64,000 bases of DNA from Chloroflexota bacterium (GTDB lineage: Bacteria; Chloroflexota; Anaerolineae; Anaerolineales; Anaerolineaceae). The notes beneath the pieces were generated by a model. The model was given only the letters and a program-made list of their open reading frames with translations. It made no database searches and was not told where the DNA came from. Made by a program: the position numbers and the translations under genes. The stretch covers positions 908,823-972,822 of the forward strand of contig SLTK01000007.1 in assembly GCA_004347695.1 (NCBI GenBank), in the 5' to 3' direction. This document shows, in pieces, positions 24,308-33,168 of the stretch. Position 1 is the first letter of the stretch, and each line of letters starts with the position of its first letter.

Positions 24308-25063
24308 TTAAATTTCTTGCCGCCGGAAGACTAACACGGAAGCGGTCAATGCTGCCGCAATCAGCCCCAGGCAAACCCACAACGCGCCCCAGGCGGGCGC
24401 CTCGGCGCTGCCCAGCGCCAGGTTCCCCGCCCAGCCCAGCAGCCCCCCGGTCAGCAACTTTCCCGCAGCAGGTATCATCTCGATCAGCGCCAGCAGAATG
24501 ACAAACCCCACCGCCGTGACGCCCGACCCTAACACCGATCGATTCAGAGTGCTTGCCAGCAAAGTCAGCGCAGCGTATACGCTGAAATAAATCAGCAGCA
24601 ACCCGTTTAGGGCCAGCCAGCCGCCAGCGGGTAACGCCTCGAACAGCAGCAGGGTGTAGTAATACCCTGCTGCGGCAGCCAGCGCTGTGCCAATCAAAAA
24701 GCTGGCGCCCATCGCCGCCGCTTTAGCCAGGATAAACGCTGTCCGTCCGAGTGGTTTTGCCAGCATCATGGCTGCCGTGCCTTTGTCTTTCTCTTGCGAG
24801 ACCATCCCCATACCCATCAGCACCGCCAGCAGCAAACCAAACTGCGTCAGGTTTTTGAGGTACTGCACCACCGCGTCCGCAATAGTCGGCGGAGGAATAA
24901 CCTGGGATATCTGCTCGCCGCCTGGCACCATTTTTATGATCTCGGGAGTGAACTTTGCCAGCAAAGGGGACAACAGACCAAACAGCAATAGAATGAGGCA
25001 GACGATGAGCAGCCGGTGCGTCCGCCGTTGTTCCAGCCATTCTTTGGTAAGCGCTGTCATCAT
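24308..25063 (-). CDS. ABC-2 type transporter permease
   Basis: A 251-residue integral membrane protein with about six hydrophobic segments, starting with a cytoplasmic KEWLEQRRTHR stretch and the first helix LLIVCLILLLFGLLSPLLA. The conserved MVSQEKDKGTAAMMLAKPL loop after helix 2 is typical of ABC-2 export permeases. It overlaps the upstream ATPase gene by 4 bp, so the two form one transporter. The gene order PLDc_N protein, ATPase, permease equals Bacillus yxlE-yxlF-yxlG. The substrate is unknown. parS site 2 sits directly at its 3' end. Confidence 0.88.
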   Translation of the reverse strand: MMTALTKEWLEQRRTHRLLIVCLILLLFGLLSPLLAKFTPEIIKMVPGGEQISQVIPPPTIADAVVQYLKNLTQFGLLLAVLMGMGMVSQEKDKGTAAMMLAKPLGRTAFILAKAAAMGASFLIGTALAAAAGYYYTLLLFEALPAGGWLALNGLLLIYFSVYAALTLLASTLNRSVLGSGVTAVGFVILLALIEMIPAAGKLLTGGLLGWAGNLALGSAEAPAWGALWVCLGLIAAALTASVLVFRRQEI

Positions 25064-26001
25064 AGTTGCCTCGATTCTTTTCCATTTTCGACGATTCGCA
25101 AGAACACATCTTCCAGCGAGGGTTTGACCTGTTCGTAATGCGTCACCACCAACCCGGCAGCCACGGCTTGAGCCAGGAGTTCGCGCTGGGCGGCAGCCAG
25201 GTCCTTAACGGTCACCGTCAGTCGCCTGCCTTCGATTGCTACGGCGTGTGCCCACCCCATTTGACTTACTTCAGTTGCCAGTTTATTTAGCCGGTCAACA
25301 TCGTCCGCCTCCAGTGCCAGCATGGGAATGGCATAGCGGGCAATCAAATCAGCCCGCCGGGCGTTTGCAACCAGTTTGCCGCGATCAATAATCGCCACTG
25401 TGTCGCAAATCCGTTCCACATCCGCCAGGATGTGGGTGGACATGAAGACCGTGCACTGCCCCCGCAACCCTTCGATCATCCCAAGCACGTCTTTTCGGCC
25501 AGCCGGATCTAAAGCGGATGCCGGTTCATCCAGCAGCAGCACCTGCGGCCGGTGGATTAACGCCTGCGCCAGCCCCAACCGCTGCCGCATGCCGCGCGAA
25601 TAACCGCCAACCCGGCGTTTGCCGGCCTCGGTCAAACCGGCCATTTCCAGCATCTCGTCAACTCTGCGGCGTCTCTCCGCTTTTTCGATCCGGTGGACCT
25701 GGCCCATGGTATCCAATGTCTCGATGCCGGTCATCCAGGGGTAAAAGGCAGGTTCCTCGGGCAGGTAACCGATCCGCGAAGAAATCTCAGCCGATTTCCC
25801 CACCTCCAGGCCTTCTACCCAGGCGCCGCCGCTGTCGGCGTGAGCCAGCCCGGTCAAAATGCGCAGCGTGGTGGTCTTTCCGGCCCCATTGGGACCCAAA
25901 AAGCCGAATACGGCTCCACCTTCGACCGTCAAGGAAAGCCCATCCAGTGCGCGAAACTTGCCAAACGACTTTGTTAGTGCTTCAATCCGAATGGCGCTCA
26001 T
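25060..26001 (-). CDS. ABC transporter ATP-binding protein
   Basis: A 313-residue ATPase. Walker A is GPNGAGKTT, the Q-loop region reads GYLPEEPAFYPW, the signature is GYSRGMRQRLGLAQAL, Walker B is VLLLDEPASALDP, and the switch histidine is in FMSTHILADVERI. The last 90 residues form the C-terminal extension often found in ABC-2 exporters. It overlaps both the upstream PLDc_N gene and the downstream permease gene by 4 bp. Its closest organisational parallel is YxlF of Bacillus. Confidence 0.93.
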   Translation of the reverse strand: MSAIRIEALTKSFGKFRALDGLSLTVEGGAVFGFLGPNGAGKTTTLRILTGLAHADSGGAWVEGLEVGKSAEISSRIGYLPEEPAFYPWMTGIETLDTMGQVHRIEKAERRRRVDEMLEMAGLTEAGKRRVGGYSRGMRQRLGLAQALIHRPQVLLLDEPASALDPAGRKDVLGMIEGLRGQCTVFMSTHILADVERICDTVAIIDRGKLVANARRADLIARYAIPMLALEADDVDRLNKLATEVSQMGWAHAVAIEGRRLTVTVKDLAAAQRELLAQAVAAGLVVTHYEQVKPSLEDVFLRIVENGKESRQL

Positions 26002-26195
26002 GATTCATCTTTGCCGGCCAGCAGATACACCACTGGTCCAATGATGTTGACGGCTACAATGATGATTGCCCACATCCATTTAGGTCCTTTCGTCCGCTCG
26101 CGCCGCACCAGGTCGACCAAAGCGAAGACCATTAGTCCCAACTGGATGAATATCACCGGGATGAGATAGGGAATATATGGTTTGAGCGCTTCCAT
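25998..26195 (-). CDS. PLDc_N domain small membrane protein
   Basis: A 65-residue protein made of two hydrophobic helices joined by a basic loop (VDLVRRERTKGPKWMW), the pattern of the phospholipase-D-nuclease N-terminal domain found alone in small membrane proteins. In Bacillus the equivalent YxlE lies in front of the YxlF-YxlG transporter, as here. Its stop overlaps the ATPase start by 4 bp. It could modulate the transporter; no catalytic residue is present. An AAGGAAAG ribosome site lies before the ATG. Confidence 0.8.
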   Translation of the reverse strand: MEALKPYIPYLIPVIFIQLGLMVFALVDLVRRERTKGPKWMWAIIIVAVNIIGPVVYLLAGKDES

Positions 26196-26263
26196 GGTTC
26201 TTTCCTTTCAGAATGGCTGCCGCAGGCTGGAAAAAACACCAGCCCACGGCTATTTATCCGGGC

Positions 26264-27238
26264 TTAGCCCTGCGCCGGGGGGTTATCGCCCTTCAGCGCC
26301 TGTGTCTGCGCCATGGCGACCATCCCGCTGATACCGCCAAGGTTCATGGTATCCACCGCACTGGATGGCACGATCACCAGCGCGCCTTTTTCCTTCAGCC
26401 CTTCGAACAGCATATTCATCGCGCGCAAGTGCAGCGCGGTGGGGTTGTTCTGGTAAGCCTGCGAAGCTTCAGCGAAGCTGTGGGCAATCTGCATTTCCGA
26501 TTCGCCCAAAATAACGCGCGCCTGGCGTTCACGTTCAGCCTGCGCTTGGCGGCTCATGGCATCTTCCAACACCTGCGGGATGATCACGTCCCGGATTTCC
26601 ACCGACTGCACGGTGATACCCCAGGGCGTGGTTCGTTCGTCAATGATCTTTTGCAGTTCAGCATCCATCATCGCCCGGCCGATCAGGATTTCAGCCAGCG
26701 CTTTTTGACCGATCACCTCGCGCAGTGCGGTCTGTGCCGCCCAGGCAATGGCGGATCGATAATCTTCGACCTCCAGGGCAGCCTTTTCGGCGTCCCATAC
26801 CACCCAGAACAAAACGGCATCCACATCCACCGGCACGGTATCGCTCGTCAGGGTTTTTTCAGCGCTGAACGGCGTGACCATTACCCGGTGGTCGATCCAG
26901 GAGGAAGCGCTGTCGATAATTGGCAGCAGCATGAAAACCCCGGGGCCGCGCAGTCCTTTGAACTTTCCCAGGCGCAGCACTACCGCTTTTTCCCACTGGC
27001 GGGCAACCTGTACCCCCAACAGGAGCGAAAAGGCAATTGCCAGCAGAATCAATGTATAAGCCACCATCCAACCTTCGGCAACTCGCCCTTCCAGCAATGC
27101 CACCCCAAGGACCAAAAGCGCCATAACCAGGCTGAAAAGTGCAATCCCCGGGCCGCTCACGCGAACATTGTTGTTGATTTGATTTAACCGTGTTGCTAAT
27201 GTGTTCAGGTTTTCCCTTGCCTTTGTTTGCTTTTCCAT
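26264..27238 (-). CDS. Slipin/stomatin-like band 7 (SPFH) protein
   Basis: A 324-residue membrane protein with two hydrophobic helices (about residues 30-50 and 57-77), then the SPFH domain (EKAVVLRLGKFKGLRGPGVF, DHRVMVTPFSAEKTLTSD, TVPVDVDAVLFWVV) and a coiled-coil stretch with AMSRQAQAERERQARVILGE. Such proteins oligomerise in membrane microdomains and organise proteases or transporters. It is in the same direction as the GntR regulator upstream and the PLDc_N/ABC genes downstream, and the 68-bp gap suggests a shared transcript. No NfeD partner is seen. Confidence 0.9.
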   Translation of the reverse strand: MEKQTKARENLNTLATRLNQINNNVRVSGPGIALFSLVMALLVLGVALLEGRVAEGWMVAYTLILLAIAFSLLLGVQVARQWEKAVVLRLGKFKGLRGPGVFMLLPIIDSASSWIDHRVMVTPFSAEKTLTSDTVPVDVDAVLFWVVWDAEKAALEVEDYRSAIAWAAQTALREVIGQKALAEILIGRAMMDAELQKIIDERTTPWGITVQSVEIRDVIIPQVLEDAMSRQAQAERERQARVILGESEMQIAHSFAEASQAYQNNPTALHLRAMNMLFEGLKEKGALVIVPSSAVDTMNLGGISGMVAMAQTQALKGDNPPAQG

Positions 27239-27397
27239 AATTTCCTCTCTTTTTGAAACGATTGATTAAACCTGTTGTTGAAACCGGGTAATGATGTCTT
27301 TGATTCCTATAATTCCTCCTGACACAACGTCAACACAGAGCAACGACCGGAAAGAATGTGCCGGGCTGGCTGATCAACCCCACTCGAGTAATGCGTT

Positions 27398-27826
27398 TCA
27401 TTCTTTGTCCTTTATCCCTTTCTCGGCCGGTTGCTCGATTAATCTACGTGCCAATTCGCGTTCGATCTCAGCGTGAATCTCATCCACAGTAAAGCCCATC
27501 AAAGCTGCATCGTTCAAAAAATGCTGCGTGATCTGCGTCAATGCGTGCAAGCGGCGCTCGGCAGCATTCCCAGGTTCAGGCGGTTCCCAGATATACGTAC
27601 CGCGCCCCTGCTGTGTGGAAATAAGCCCAAGCTCATCCAAAATGCGGTAAGCGCGCGCTACGGTATTGAAATTGACCCGCAGTTCGGCTGCCAGTTGGCG
27701 CACGGTCGGTAGCTGGTTGCCGGGCTTTAGCTGGCCGCTCAACACCCGGCCTTTCACCTGCTCAACGATTTGGGCGGTTATGGCAGTATCGGAACGGAAA
27801 TCAATGTGGATGTCAGAAAGAGTCAA
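27398..27826 (-). CDS. GntR-family regulator, YtrA type
   Basis: A 142-residue regulator with an N-terminal winged helix (IVEQVKGRVLSGQLKPGNQL, PTVRQLAAELRVNFNTVARA, GLISTQQGRGTYI) and a short C-terminal helical tail, the compact YtrA form that commonly controls ABC transporter operons. The TTG at 27826 is chosen because GAGG lies 6 nt upstream and family proteins start just before the IHIDFRSDT stretch. A longer frame to 27907 would translate the 8-bp iteron array at 27840. It heads the operon with the band-7 and ABC genes and probably autoregulates it. Confidence 0.85.
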   Translation of the reverse strand: MTLSDIHIDFRSDTAITAQIVEQVKGRVLSGQLKPGNQLPTVRQLAAELRVNFNTVARAYRILDELGLISTQQGRGTYIWEPPEPGNAAERRLHALTQITQHFLNDAALMGFTVDEIHAEIERELARRLIEQPAEKGIKDKE

Positions 27827-27839
27827 ACCGAACCTCGTA

Positions 27840-27886
27840 ATTGTATCTTTGTAAAATTGTATTATTGTATCACAGTATAATTGTAT
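27840..27886. promoter_or_regulatory. Array of six 8-bp iterons, likely GntR operator
   Basis: ATTGTAT begins at 27840, 27856, 27864 and 27880, with the variants TTTGTAA at 27848 and ACAGTAT at 27872, an exact 8-bp period. The array lies immediately upstream of the preferred regulator start and contains AT-rich -10-like sequence. Autoregulation is an inference. Confidence 0.6.
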
Positions 27887-27952
27887 AACTAAATTCTGCG
27901 GTGTCAAGGGTTTACATTCAAAAGTTCAGATCCTCACGAACCACCCCTATCA

Positions 27953-27966
27953 TTGATTAATGTCAA
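27953..27966. promoter_or_regulatory. FNR-like binding site before nrfHA
   Basis: TTGATTAATGTCAA matches the FNR consensus TTGAT-N4-ATCAA in 9 of 10 defined positions. It lies 63 bp before the nrfH start. Anaerobic control of nitrite ammonification by an FNR/CRP-family protein would be expected. Confidence 0.55.
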
Positions 27967-28028
27967 TGTGAAAAATGAAAATTAGATTAAAATAAGTTAA
28001 ATGCCCGGCTATCCATTAAAGGAGCTGC

Positions 28029-28535
28029 ATGAAACTTCCCCTTATTATCGGAATCATCGCGCTGGCTGTTGTGCTTGGCGTTGGCATGGTCACAACGGAA
28101 TTCACCACCTACCTAGGGGATGACCCTACAACCTGCAACAATTGCCATGTAATGGATGCTGTTTATGAAGGCTGGTACCATGCTGGACACCAGGCCTGGG
28201 CGAATTGCACCGACTGCCATACGCCGCATGCTTTCATACCCAAGTATTTTATTAAAGCCAAATCCGGCTATAACCACGTGCGGCACTTTACCTTTGGCAC
28301 CATCCCCGATCCGATCCGCGCTAAAGAAGAAACCGATCGGATTATCCAGGAGAATTGCATTCGCTGTCACGCAGAAACAGTTTCTGCCATCGCAGACGGT
28401 CAGATGGACGCCGAACGCTACTGTTTTGATTGTCACCGTAGCGTAGCGCATGGTGAGCGTGGAATCAGCATTCTGCCGCACCAGGATAAAGGCATTTACG
28501 ACCCCGAATCGACTCAGTTGCACGAGGAGAATTGA
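28029..28535 (+). CDS. nrfH: Cytochrome c nitrite reductase small subunit, NrfH
   Basis: A 168-residue membrane-anchored tetrahaem cytochrome of the NapC/NirT family. One N-terminal helix (LIIGIIALAVVLGVGMV) anchors it, and four CxxCH haem sites follow: CNNCH, CTDCH, CIRCH and CFDCH. It takes electrons from menaquinol and passes them to NrfA. AAAGGAG lies 4 nt before the ATG. The stop codon is 5 bp before the nrfA start, so the two genes form an operon. Confidence 0.95.
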   Translation: MKLPLIIGIIALAVVLGVGMVTTEFTTYLGDDPTTCNNCHVMDAVYEGWYHAGHQAWANCTDCHTPHAFIPKYFIKAKSGYNHVRHFTFGTIPDPIRAKEETDRIIQENCIRCHAETVSAIADGQMDAERYCFDCHRSVAHGERGISILPHQDKGIYDPESTQLHEEN

Positions 28536-28540
28536 CCACA

Positions 28541-29818
28541 ATGAACCGTTCCAAGATCACCCCAATCGTCCTCAGCGTTATTATCGTCATTCTGGCAGCC
28601 GCAGTGGTATTACTGCTGATCTTTATGAAGAATCAGCCTATCGAAACGCGCGGTGTACCTGCCTTGATCGAAATCGCCGCCATGGAACCGGATAGCGAAA
28701 AATGGGGCGTCAATTTTCCCAACCAGTACTCCACCTTGCTCAAAACCGAGACTAACAACACCGGCACGGTGTACGGCGGGTCCGATCCGGTGCAAAAGTT
28801 GGAAGTCGATCCGCGGCTGGTCACCCTGTTTGCCGGTTACGCTTTCAGCAAGGATTACAAGGAAGACCGTGGTCACATGAATTCAGTCACCGATGTACGA
28901 GCAACGCTGCGCATCAACGACAAAACCCCCGGCACCTGCTATTCCTGCAAGAGCGCCAGCAATCCGTCGTTATGGGCCGAGATGGGCATGGCTGCTTATG
29001 ACAAGACCCCCTTCAACGAATTGGGAGCGCGCATCGAAGAACCGATCGGCTGCGCCAACTGTCATGAAGCGGGCACCATGCGCTTGATCGTCACCAATCC
29101 GGCATTGGAAGAAGCGCTGGAGGCACAGGGAAAAGATTGGACCACCTTCACCCGCCAGGAAATGCGCTCGGTGGTTTGCGCCAACTGCCACGTTGAATAC
29201 TACTTCAAAGGCGACGGCAAGTACCTGACCTTCCCCTGGGCAGGCGGTACTTCCATCGAAGCCATCGAGAATTATTACAATGAATACGATTTCGCCGATT
29301 GGACCCACCCTGACAGCGGCGCCGAGATGATCAAAATGCAACATCCCGATTATGAGATGTTCACTGCTGGCAGCACCCACTTCAACGCCGGCGTCGCCTG
29401 CGCTGACTGTCACATGCCCTATACGCGCGATGGCTCGGTAAAATTCTCCACGCACGACGTTCACAGCCCGCTCACCAACCCGGCGCAAGCCTGCGGCGCC
29501 TGTCACACAGACGTTGACTATGTTGTCGGTCGGGTAAGCGCCATCCAGGGCCAGGTCGCCGCCACCATGTACGCGGCTGAAGACGCCATCCTGGACGCAA
29601 TCGAGGCAATCAAGGTTGCCGCAGCCGATGGCAAAGCAAATGCCAAATTGATCGAAGAAGCCCGCGCCTTACACCGCTCTGCGCAGTTGCGCTGGGACTT
29701 CATCGCCGCCGAAAACAGCATGGGTTTCCATAACCCGGAGGAAGCGCTGCGCATTCTGGCCAGCGCCACCGATCTGGCCCGCCAGGCGCAATTGAAGGCG
29801 GTGCAGGCGTTGCCTTAA
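28541..29818 (+). CDS. nrfA: Ammonia-forming cytochrome c nitrite reductase, NrfA
   Basis: A 425-residue exported pentahaem enzyme reducing nitrite to ammonium. The catalytic haem 1 has the lysine-ligated CYSCK motif, and four histidine-ligated sites follow: CANCH, CANCH, CADCH and CGACH. The N-terminal hydrophobic helix (VLSVIIVILAAAVVLLLIF) is a signal or anchor. The start at 28541 has GAGGAG upstream; a TTG at 28532 would be too close to that site. With NrfH it would allow respiratory ammonification or nitrite detoxification. Confidence 0.96.
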   Translation: MNRSKITPIVLSVIIVILAAAVVLLLIFMKNQPIETRGVPALIEIAAMEPDSEKWGVNFPNQYSTLLKTETNNTGTVYGGSDPVQKLEVDPRLVTLFAGYAFSKDYKEDRGHMNSVTDVRATLRINDKTPGTCYSCKSASNPSLWAEMGMAAYDKTPFNELGARIEEPIGCANCHEAGTMRLIVTNPALEEALEAQGKDWTTFTRQEMRSVVCANCHVEYYFKGDGKYLTFPWAGGTSIEAIENYYNEYDFADWTHPDSGAEMIKMQHPDYEMFTAGSTHFNAGVACADCHMPYTRDGSVKFSTHDVHSPLTNPAQACGACHTDVDYVVGRVSAIQGQVAATMYAAEDAILDAIEAIKVAAADGKANAKLIEEARALHRSAQLRWDFIAAENSMGFHNPEEALRILASATDLARQAQLKAVQALP

Positions 29819-29884
29819 GCCCTTAATGGGCTGATATTCGTAGCGGCACGGGGATTATCCCAACCCCGCTGACCTGCCCGGTAC

Positions 29885-29924
29885 CCCCGTGCCAATTTCA
29901 CGACCGGGCACGGGGTTTCATTAT
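29885..29924 (+). terminator. Likely terminator of nrfHA, in a palindromic spacer
   Basis: CCCCGTGCC pairs with GGCACGGGG over a 13-nt loop and is followed by TTTCATTAT. A third arm, GGCACGGGG at 29845, can pair with the same left arm, so two alternative hairpins are possible. GCTTCGACAGGCTCAGC follows at 29989 and also occurs near 965. Confidence 0.55.
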
Positions 29925-30102
29925 CGATCCGACGTAATTTTATAATCCCCGTTCCCCTACCGTCTGGAGAAAAGTTCAGGTATGGTTAGGCTTCGACAGG
30001 CTCAGCCAACGGGCGAAGGGCAGCATCTGGTAATCAATGCCGCGAGTCATGCGGTTAGAGGATTCCATCACCGTCTGTTTTAATTTTGACGGCACGCCCA
30101 CC

Positions 30103-31641
30103 TTACCCGGTAATCTCCACCACCACACCCTTTTCAGCCCAGGTGTACAACCATTCCGCATCTTCCAGCGTGAGAATAATGCAGCCGAATGAGGCCGGTT
30201 TCCCCAAAATACTAGCCCACAGCCGCGTCCCATTGGATAGTTTGGGCAGCCCGTGAAAACCGTTCATAAACCCCGGCCAGGCTTCATAAATGCCGATGAA
30301 ATGCGGCATATACAAATCCCAGACCGAAGCATAAGCTTCCAGTTCGTGGGTCTGCACCTGAAATATCCCTGGCTGGGTAGGTGACCGGTCGATGCCGGTG
30401 CTGATGACGAATTCCTTGATCTGGCTGCCGTTTTCGAACACCCGCAAGCGCTGGTCGGTGATCGAAAGCACCAGCCGTTTTCCCACAACGACAGGATACG
30501 GCAGCAAATCGTTTTTTGACGGCAGTTTGATGGCCTGCCCGGCAGGAATGTTTTCCATATCCATGCCTGGGTTGGCCTGCAGGATCATCCAAAATGGAAT
30601 GCCCGTGTTCCAGGCGATCTTGAGCAGTGTGTCGCCAGCCTGAACGTCATACAGGGTTGGCGGGTGGCGGATGATTACGGTATACGCCTGACCGGTTTGC
30701 CAGCGTTCGGTCAGGTTATAAGCTACGGCTGGCAGGATAAAGCTGCGGCCGTCGGTCAGCTCTTTTTCCAGTGAGTCAATGTAGGCGCCAAACCCCGATT
30801 CGGCCAGGGTGATATTTAGCTCGTTATTCACGACCTCCGGCTGCAGCCAGGACGCAAGCAGTTCGCGTGGAACGCTCCACTCCAATGTGTTGTCGGAAAT
30901 CGGATCGTAGGCATGCACCAACAGCGGTCGGTCGAGCTGTGCTTGCATTTCATCTAATTTTTGCTGCAACGAATCGACCGGCGAAGATACCGGGCGGGTC
31001 ATCAACGGCAGATAGCCGCTGCGTAAGATCAGCGCAGGATTGTCAGCCAGCGCTTTCAGCGTAGCCTCGGCATCGTAAGCTATTCCGTCAGTTCCAGGCT
31101 TGGCGATCCATTTCCCGTTCTCGAAAGCAATGGTGGGAGCGCCAGGCTCTACTTCGACCAATCCCGCCCAATGTGCCAGTTGCTCTGCCGCTACTTTTGG
31201 ACTGAATACTACCTCCGGCAGGATTTCCGGCGGTGTAGCGCCCTTTAACATCCCCGCCAGTTCGCTCCACCGCTGGCTGCCCCGGCCGTACTCATACGCT
31301 TTTCGGGCAGTAGCATTGGGGTCCACCCACAGGCCAAATTCAAGCGGATTACCTTCAAAAATCTGGTCGCCGTGGCCGATCAACAAAACGCGATCGCGAT
31401 TCCACTCGTTATCGATGCGCACCGCTGCCTGCTCGACGGTCAGCCCGCCTACCTCTGTATCGCCCACTTTCACGCTGGAAACGATGGGCCCTGCGGCGCG
31501 AAAATAGAGATAGGCGCCAATAAGCAGCCAACCTACAGCTAAAAGTACGGCGGACAACGTGAGCCATGGCACCCAGGATCGCTGGTTGTCGTCCACGTGA
31601 TAATGAGCCATGCTTGCTCGGGGTTTAGAAACCAAAGCCAT
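30103..31641 (-). CDS. L,D-transpeptidase with LysM domain (YkuD family)
   Basis: A 512-residue cell-wall enzyme. After a short cytoplasmic N-terminus comes one membrane helix (WLTLSAVLLAVGWLLIGAYL), then peptidoglycan-binding-like repeats (VGGLTVEQAAVRID), a LysM domain (YDVQAGDTLLKIAWNTGIPF) and the YkuD domain from about residue 390. The catalytic segment reads GFHGLP ... PASFGCIILT: the nucleophilic Cys is kept, but the family SHGC is SFGC here. It should form 3-3 cross-links or attach proteins to peptidoglycan. The start may be the ATG at 31641 (AGGAG only 1 nt away) or that at 31611. Confidence 0.88.
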   Translation of the reverse strand: MALVSKPRASMAHYHVDDNQRSWVPWLTLSAVLLAVGWLLIGAYLYFRAAGPIVSSVKVGDTEVGGLTVEQAAVRIDNEWNRDRVLLIGHGDQIFEGNPLEFGLWVDPNATARKAYEYGRGSQRWSELAGMLKGATPPEILPEVVFSPKVAAEQLAHWAGLVEVEPGAPTIAFENGKWIAKPGTDGIAYDAEATLKALADNPALILRSGYLPLMTRPVSSPVDSLQQKLDEMQAQLDRPLLVHAYDPISDNTLEWSVPRELLASWLQPEVVNNELNITLAESGFGAYIDSLEKELTDGRSFILPAVAYNLTERWQTGQAYTVIIRHPPTLYDVQAGDTLLKIAWNTGIPFWMILQANPGMDMENIPAGQAIKLPSKNDLLPYPVVVGKRLVLSITDQRLRVFENGSQIKEFVISTGIDRSPTQPGIFQVQTHELEAYASVWDLYMPHFIGIYEAWPGFMNGFHGLPKLSNGTRLWASILGKPASFGCIILTLEDAEWLYTWAEKGVVVEITG

Positions 31642-31704
31642 ACTCCTAGGACGAAATATCCTCGCGGAGGTTCCTGCGCTTAAGTGTACATGATATATGC
31701 CGGT

Positions 31705-32820
31705 TCACCAGCGGGTAGGACGCGGGATACCTAACCCGTTCAATTGCACCGAACGCGGGTTGTCTGGCCAAACCCCGGCTATTTTTGTCCCGCAGGTCGG
31801 GCAGGTACCCAGAGACGTCAATGCATAACCGATTACCGTATACCCGCGGCGTTCAATCAACGCCTCGCCGCATTTTGGGCAGTATGTGTTTTCCAGCGAA
31901 CCGACCCGCCCGGGAAGGTTGCCGGCGTAAACATAATGCAGCCCGGCCTCTTGACCGATCTCCGCGGCCTGCTGTAAAGCGCGCGCTGAGGTCGGCGGTG
32001 GATCGGTCATTTTGTAGTCTGGGTGAAAAGCCGTCACGTGCCAGGGAATGTCCGCCGAAACGGAGACCAGAAAGCGGGCTGCCTCCCATAACTCGTCCGG
32101 GCTGTCGTTGAACCCCGGGATAACCAGGGTGACCACCTCAACCCACAAGCCAAGGTCGTGCGCCCGTTGAATGGTATCGAGGACGTTTTGCAGCACCCCG
32201 CCCAACTGGCGGTAGCGTTTATCCTGCATGGTTTTCAGATCCACCTTGTAAGCAGACAGATATGGTCGAAGGTACGCCAGCGCTTCAGGGGTGGCATTGC
32301 CGTTGGAGACAAAAGCACAATTTAACCCGGCCAATTTGACTTCTTTGAATACGCTCACTGCCCACTCAGAGGTGATCAGCGGTTCGTTATAAGAGGAAAC
32401 CACCACGCGAGCGCCGCGCTTTACCGCAATAGCCGTTAACTCCTCGGGTGAAATCGGTCGGATTTCGTTGATACCCAACCCGGCGGCCGGGTCTCGCAGC
32501 GTCTGTGAGGTGATCCAGTTCTGGCAGAAGTCGCAGTGGAAATCGCAGCCCAGCATGCCAAAGGTTAGTGCGTCGCTGCCAGGCAGCACATGCGAGAAGG
32601 GTTTCTTCTCGATGGGGTCCATTTGAAGCGCAGCAACATAACCCCACGGTGCCAACAATTCGCCGTCGCGGTTAAAACGCACCTTGCAGATGCCGCGCCG
32701 GTCTGGTTTGATCAGGCAGCGATGCGCGCAGGCCAGGCAACGTACAGCTTCATCATCCAGCCGCTCCAGCAATTCTGCCGGGCGGGTTAATTCATCCAAT
32801 TGATCAGCCAGGGTCACCAT
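31705..32820 (-). CDS. amrS: AmmeMemoRadiSam system radical SAM enzyme
   Basis: A 371-residue radical SAM protein similar to glycyl-radical activating enzymes. An N-terminal CLACAHRCLIKPDRRGIC cysteine cluster precedes the 4Fe-4S motif GCDFHCDFCQNW (CxxxCxxC). SSYNEPLI, YKVDLKTM and VTLVIPGFNDS are usual AmrS blocks, and the C-terminus ends in a rubredoxin-like CPKCG...CPTCG pair. The reaction of this family is unknown. The usual partners AmrA (AMMECR1) and AmrB (Memo) are not in the window. The start at 32820 has GAGGTGG upstream. Confidence 0.9.
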   Translation of the reverse strand: MVTLADQLDELTRPAELLERLDDEAVRCLACAHRCLIKPDRRGICKVRFNRDGELLAPWGYVAALQMDPIEKKPFSHVLPGSDALTFGMLGCDFHCDFCQNWITSQTLRDPAAGLGINEIRPISPEELTAIAVKRGARVVVSSYNEPLITSEWAVSVFKEVKLAGLNCAFVSNGNATPEALAYLRPYLSAYKVDLKTMQDKRYRQLGGVLQNVLDTIQRAHDLGLWVEVVTLVIPGFNDSPDELWEAARFLVSVSADIPWHVTAFHPDYKMTDPPPTSARALQQAAEIGQEAGLHYVYAGNLPGRVGSLENTYCPKCGEALIERRGYTVIGYALTSLGTCPTCGTKIAGVWPDNPRSVQLNGLGIPRPTRW

Positions 32821-32873
32821 CTTCCACCTCATTCCTACCAGTAAACGTATATTTCTATTATACGACCGTCACG

Positions 32874-33036
32874 GGTGCGAGGCACTTTTACTGTGCCTTG
32901 CACCTGCCCTTGTCCTTGGATATTTTTCTAGGTGCCTTGCACCTGCATTTTGGTGAATTGGACATGCAAGAACTGGTGCGTCGCTCCTCGTTCCGTAATT
33001 ATTTGACGTCATTGTTCACCCAGGAGCAACGCACCC
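32874..33036 (+). repeat. GGTGC/GCACC double-hairpin repeat, upstream of the transposase gene
   Basis: Contains hairpin 1 (GGTGCGAGGCAC...GTGCCTTGCACC), a second partial right arm of hairpin 1 and a full hairpin 2 (GGTGCGTCGCTCCT...AGGAGCAACGCACC). It is about 130 bp upstream of the transposase gene and forms the left flank of a transposase-repeat unit. Confidence 0.8.
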
Positions 33037-33168
33037 GATAGATTTTTGGTACGCTGTTCCTGTTCATAATCTTTGCGATGTTCACCCAGTACCAACTCGT
33101 CCAAGGTCTTAACTTTTCCTGTAAAATCAAATGACTGATCATTCCACTCGCACCTTCCAGAGGCTACC

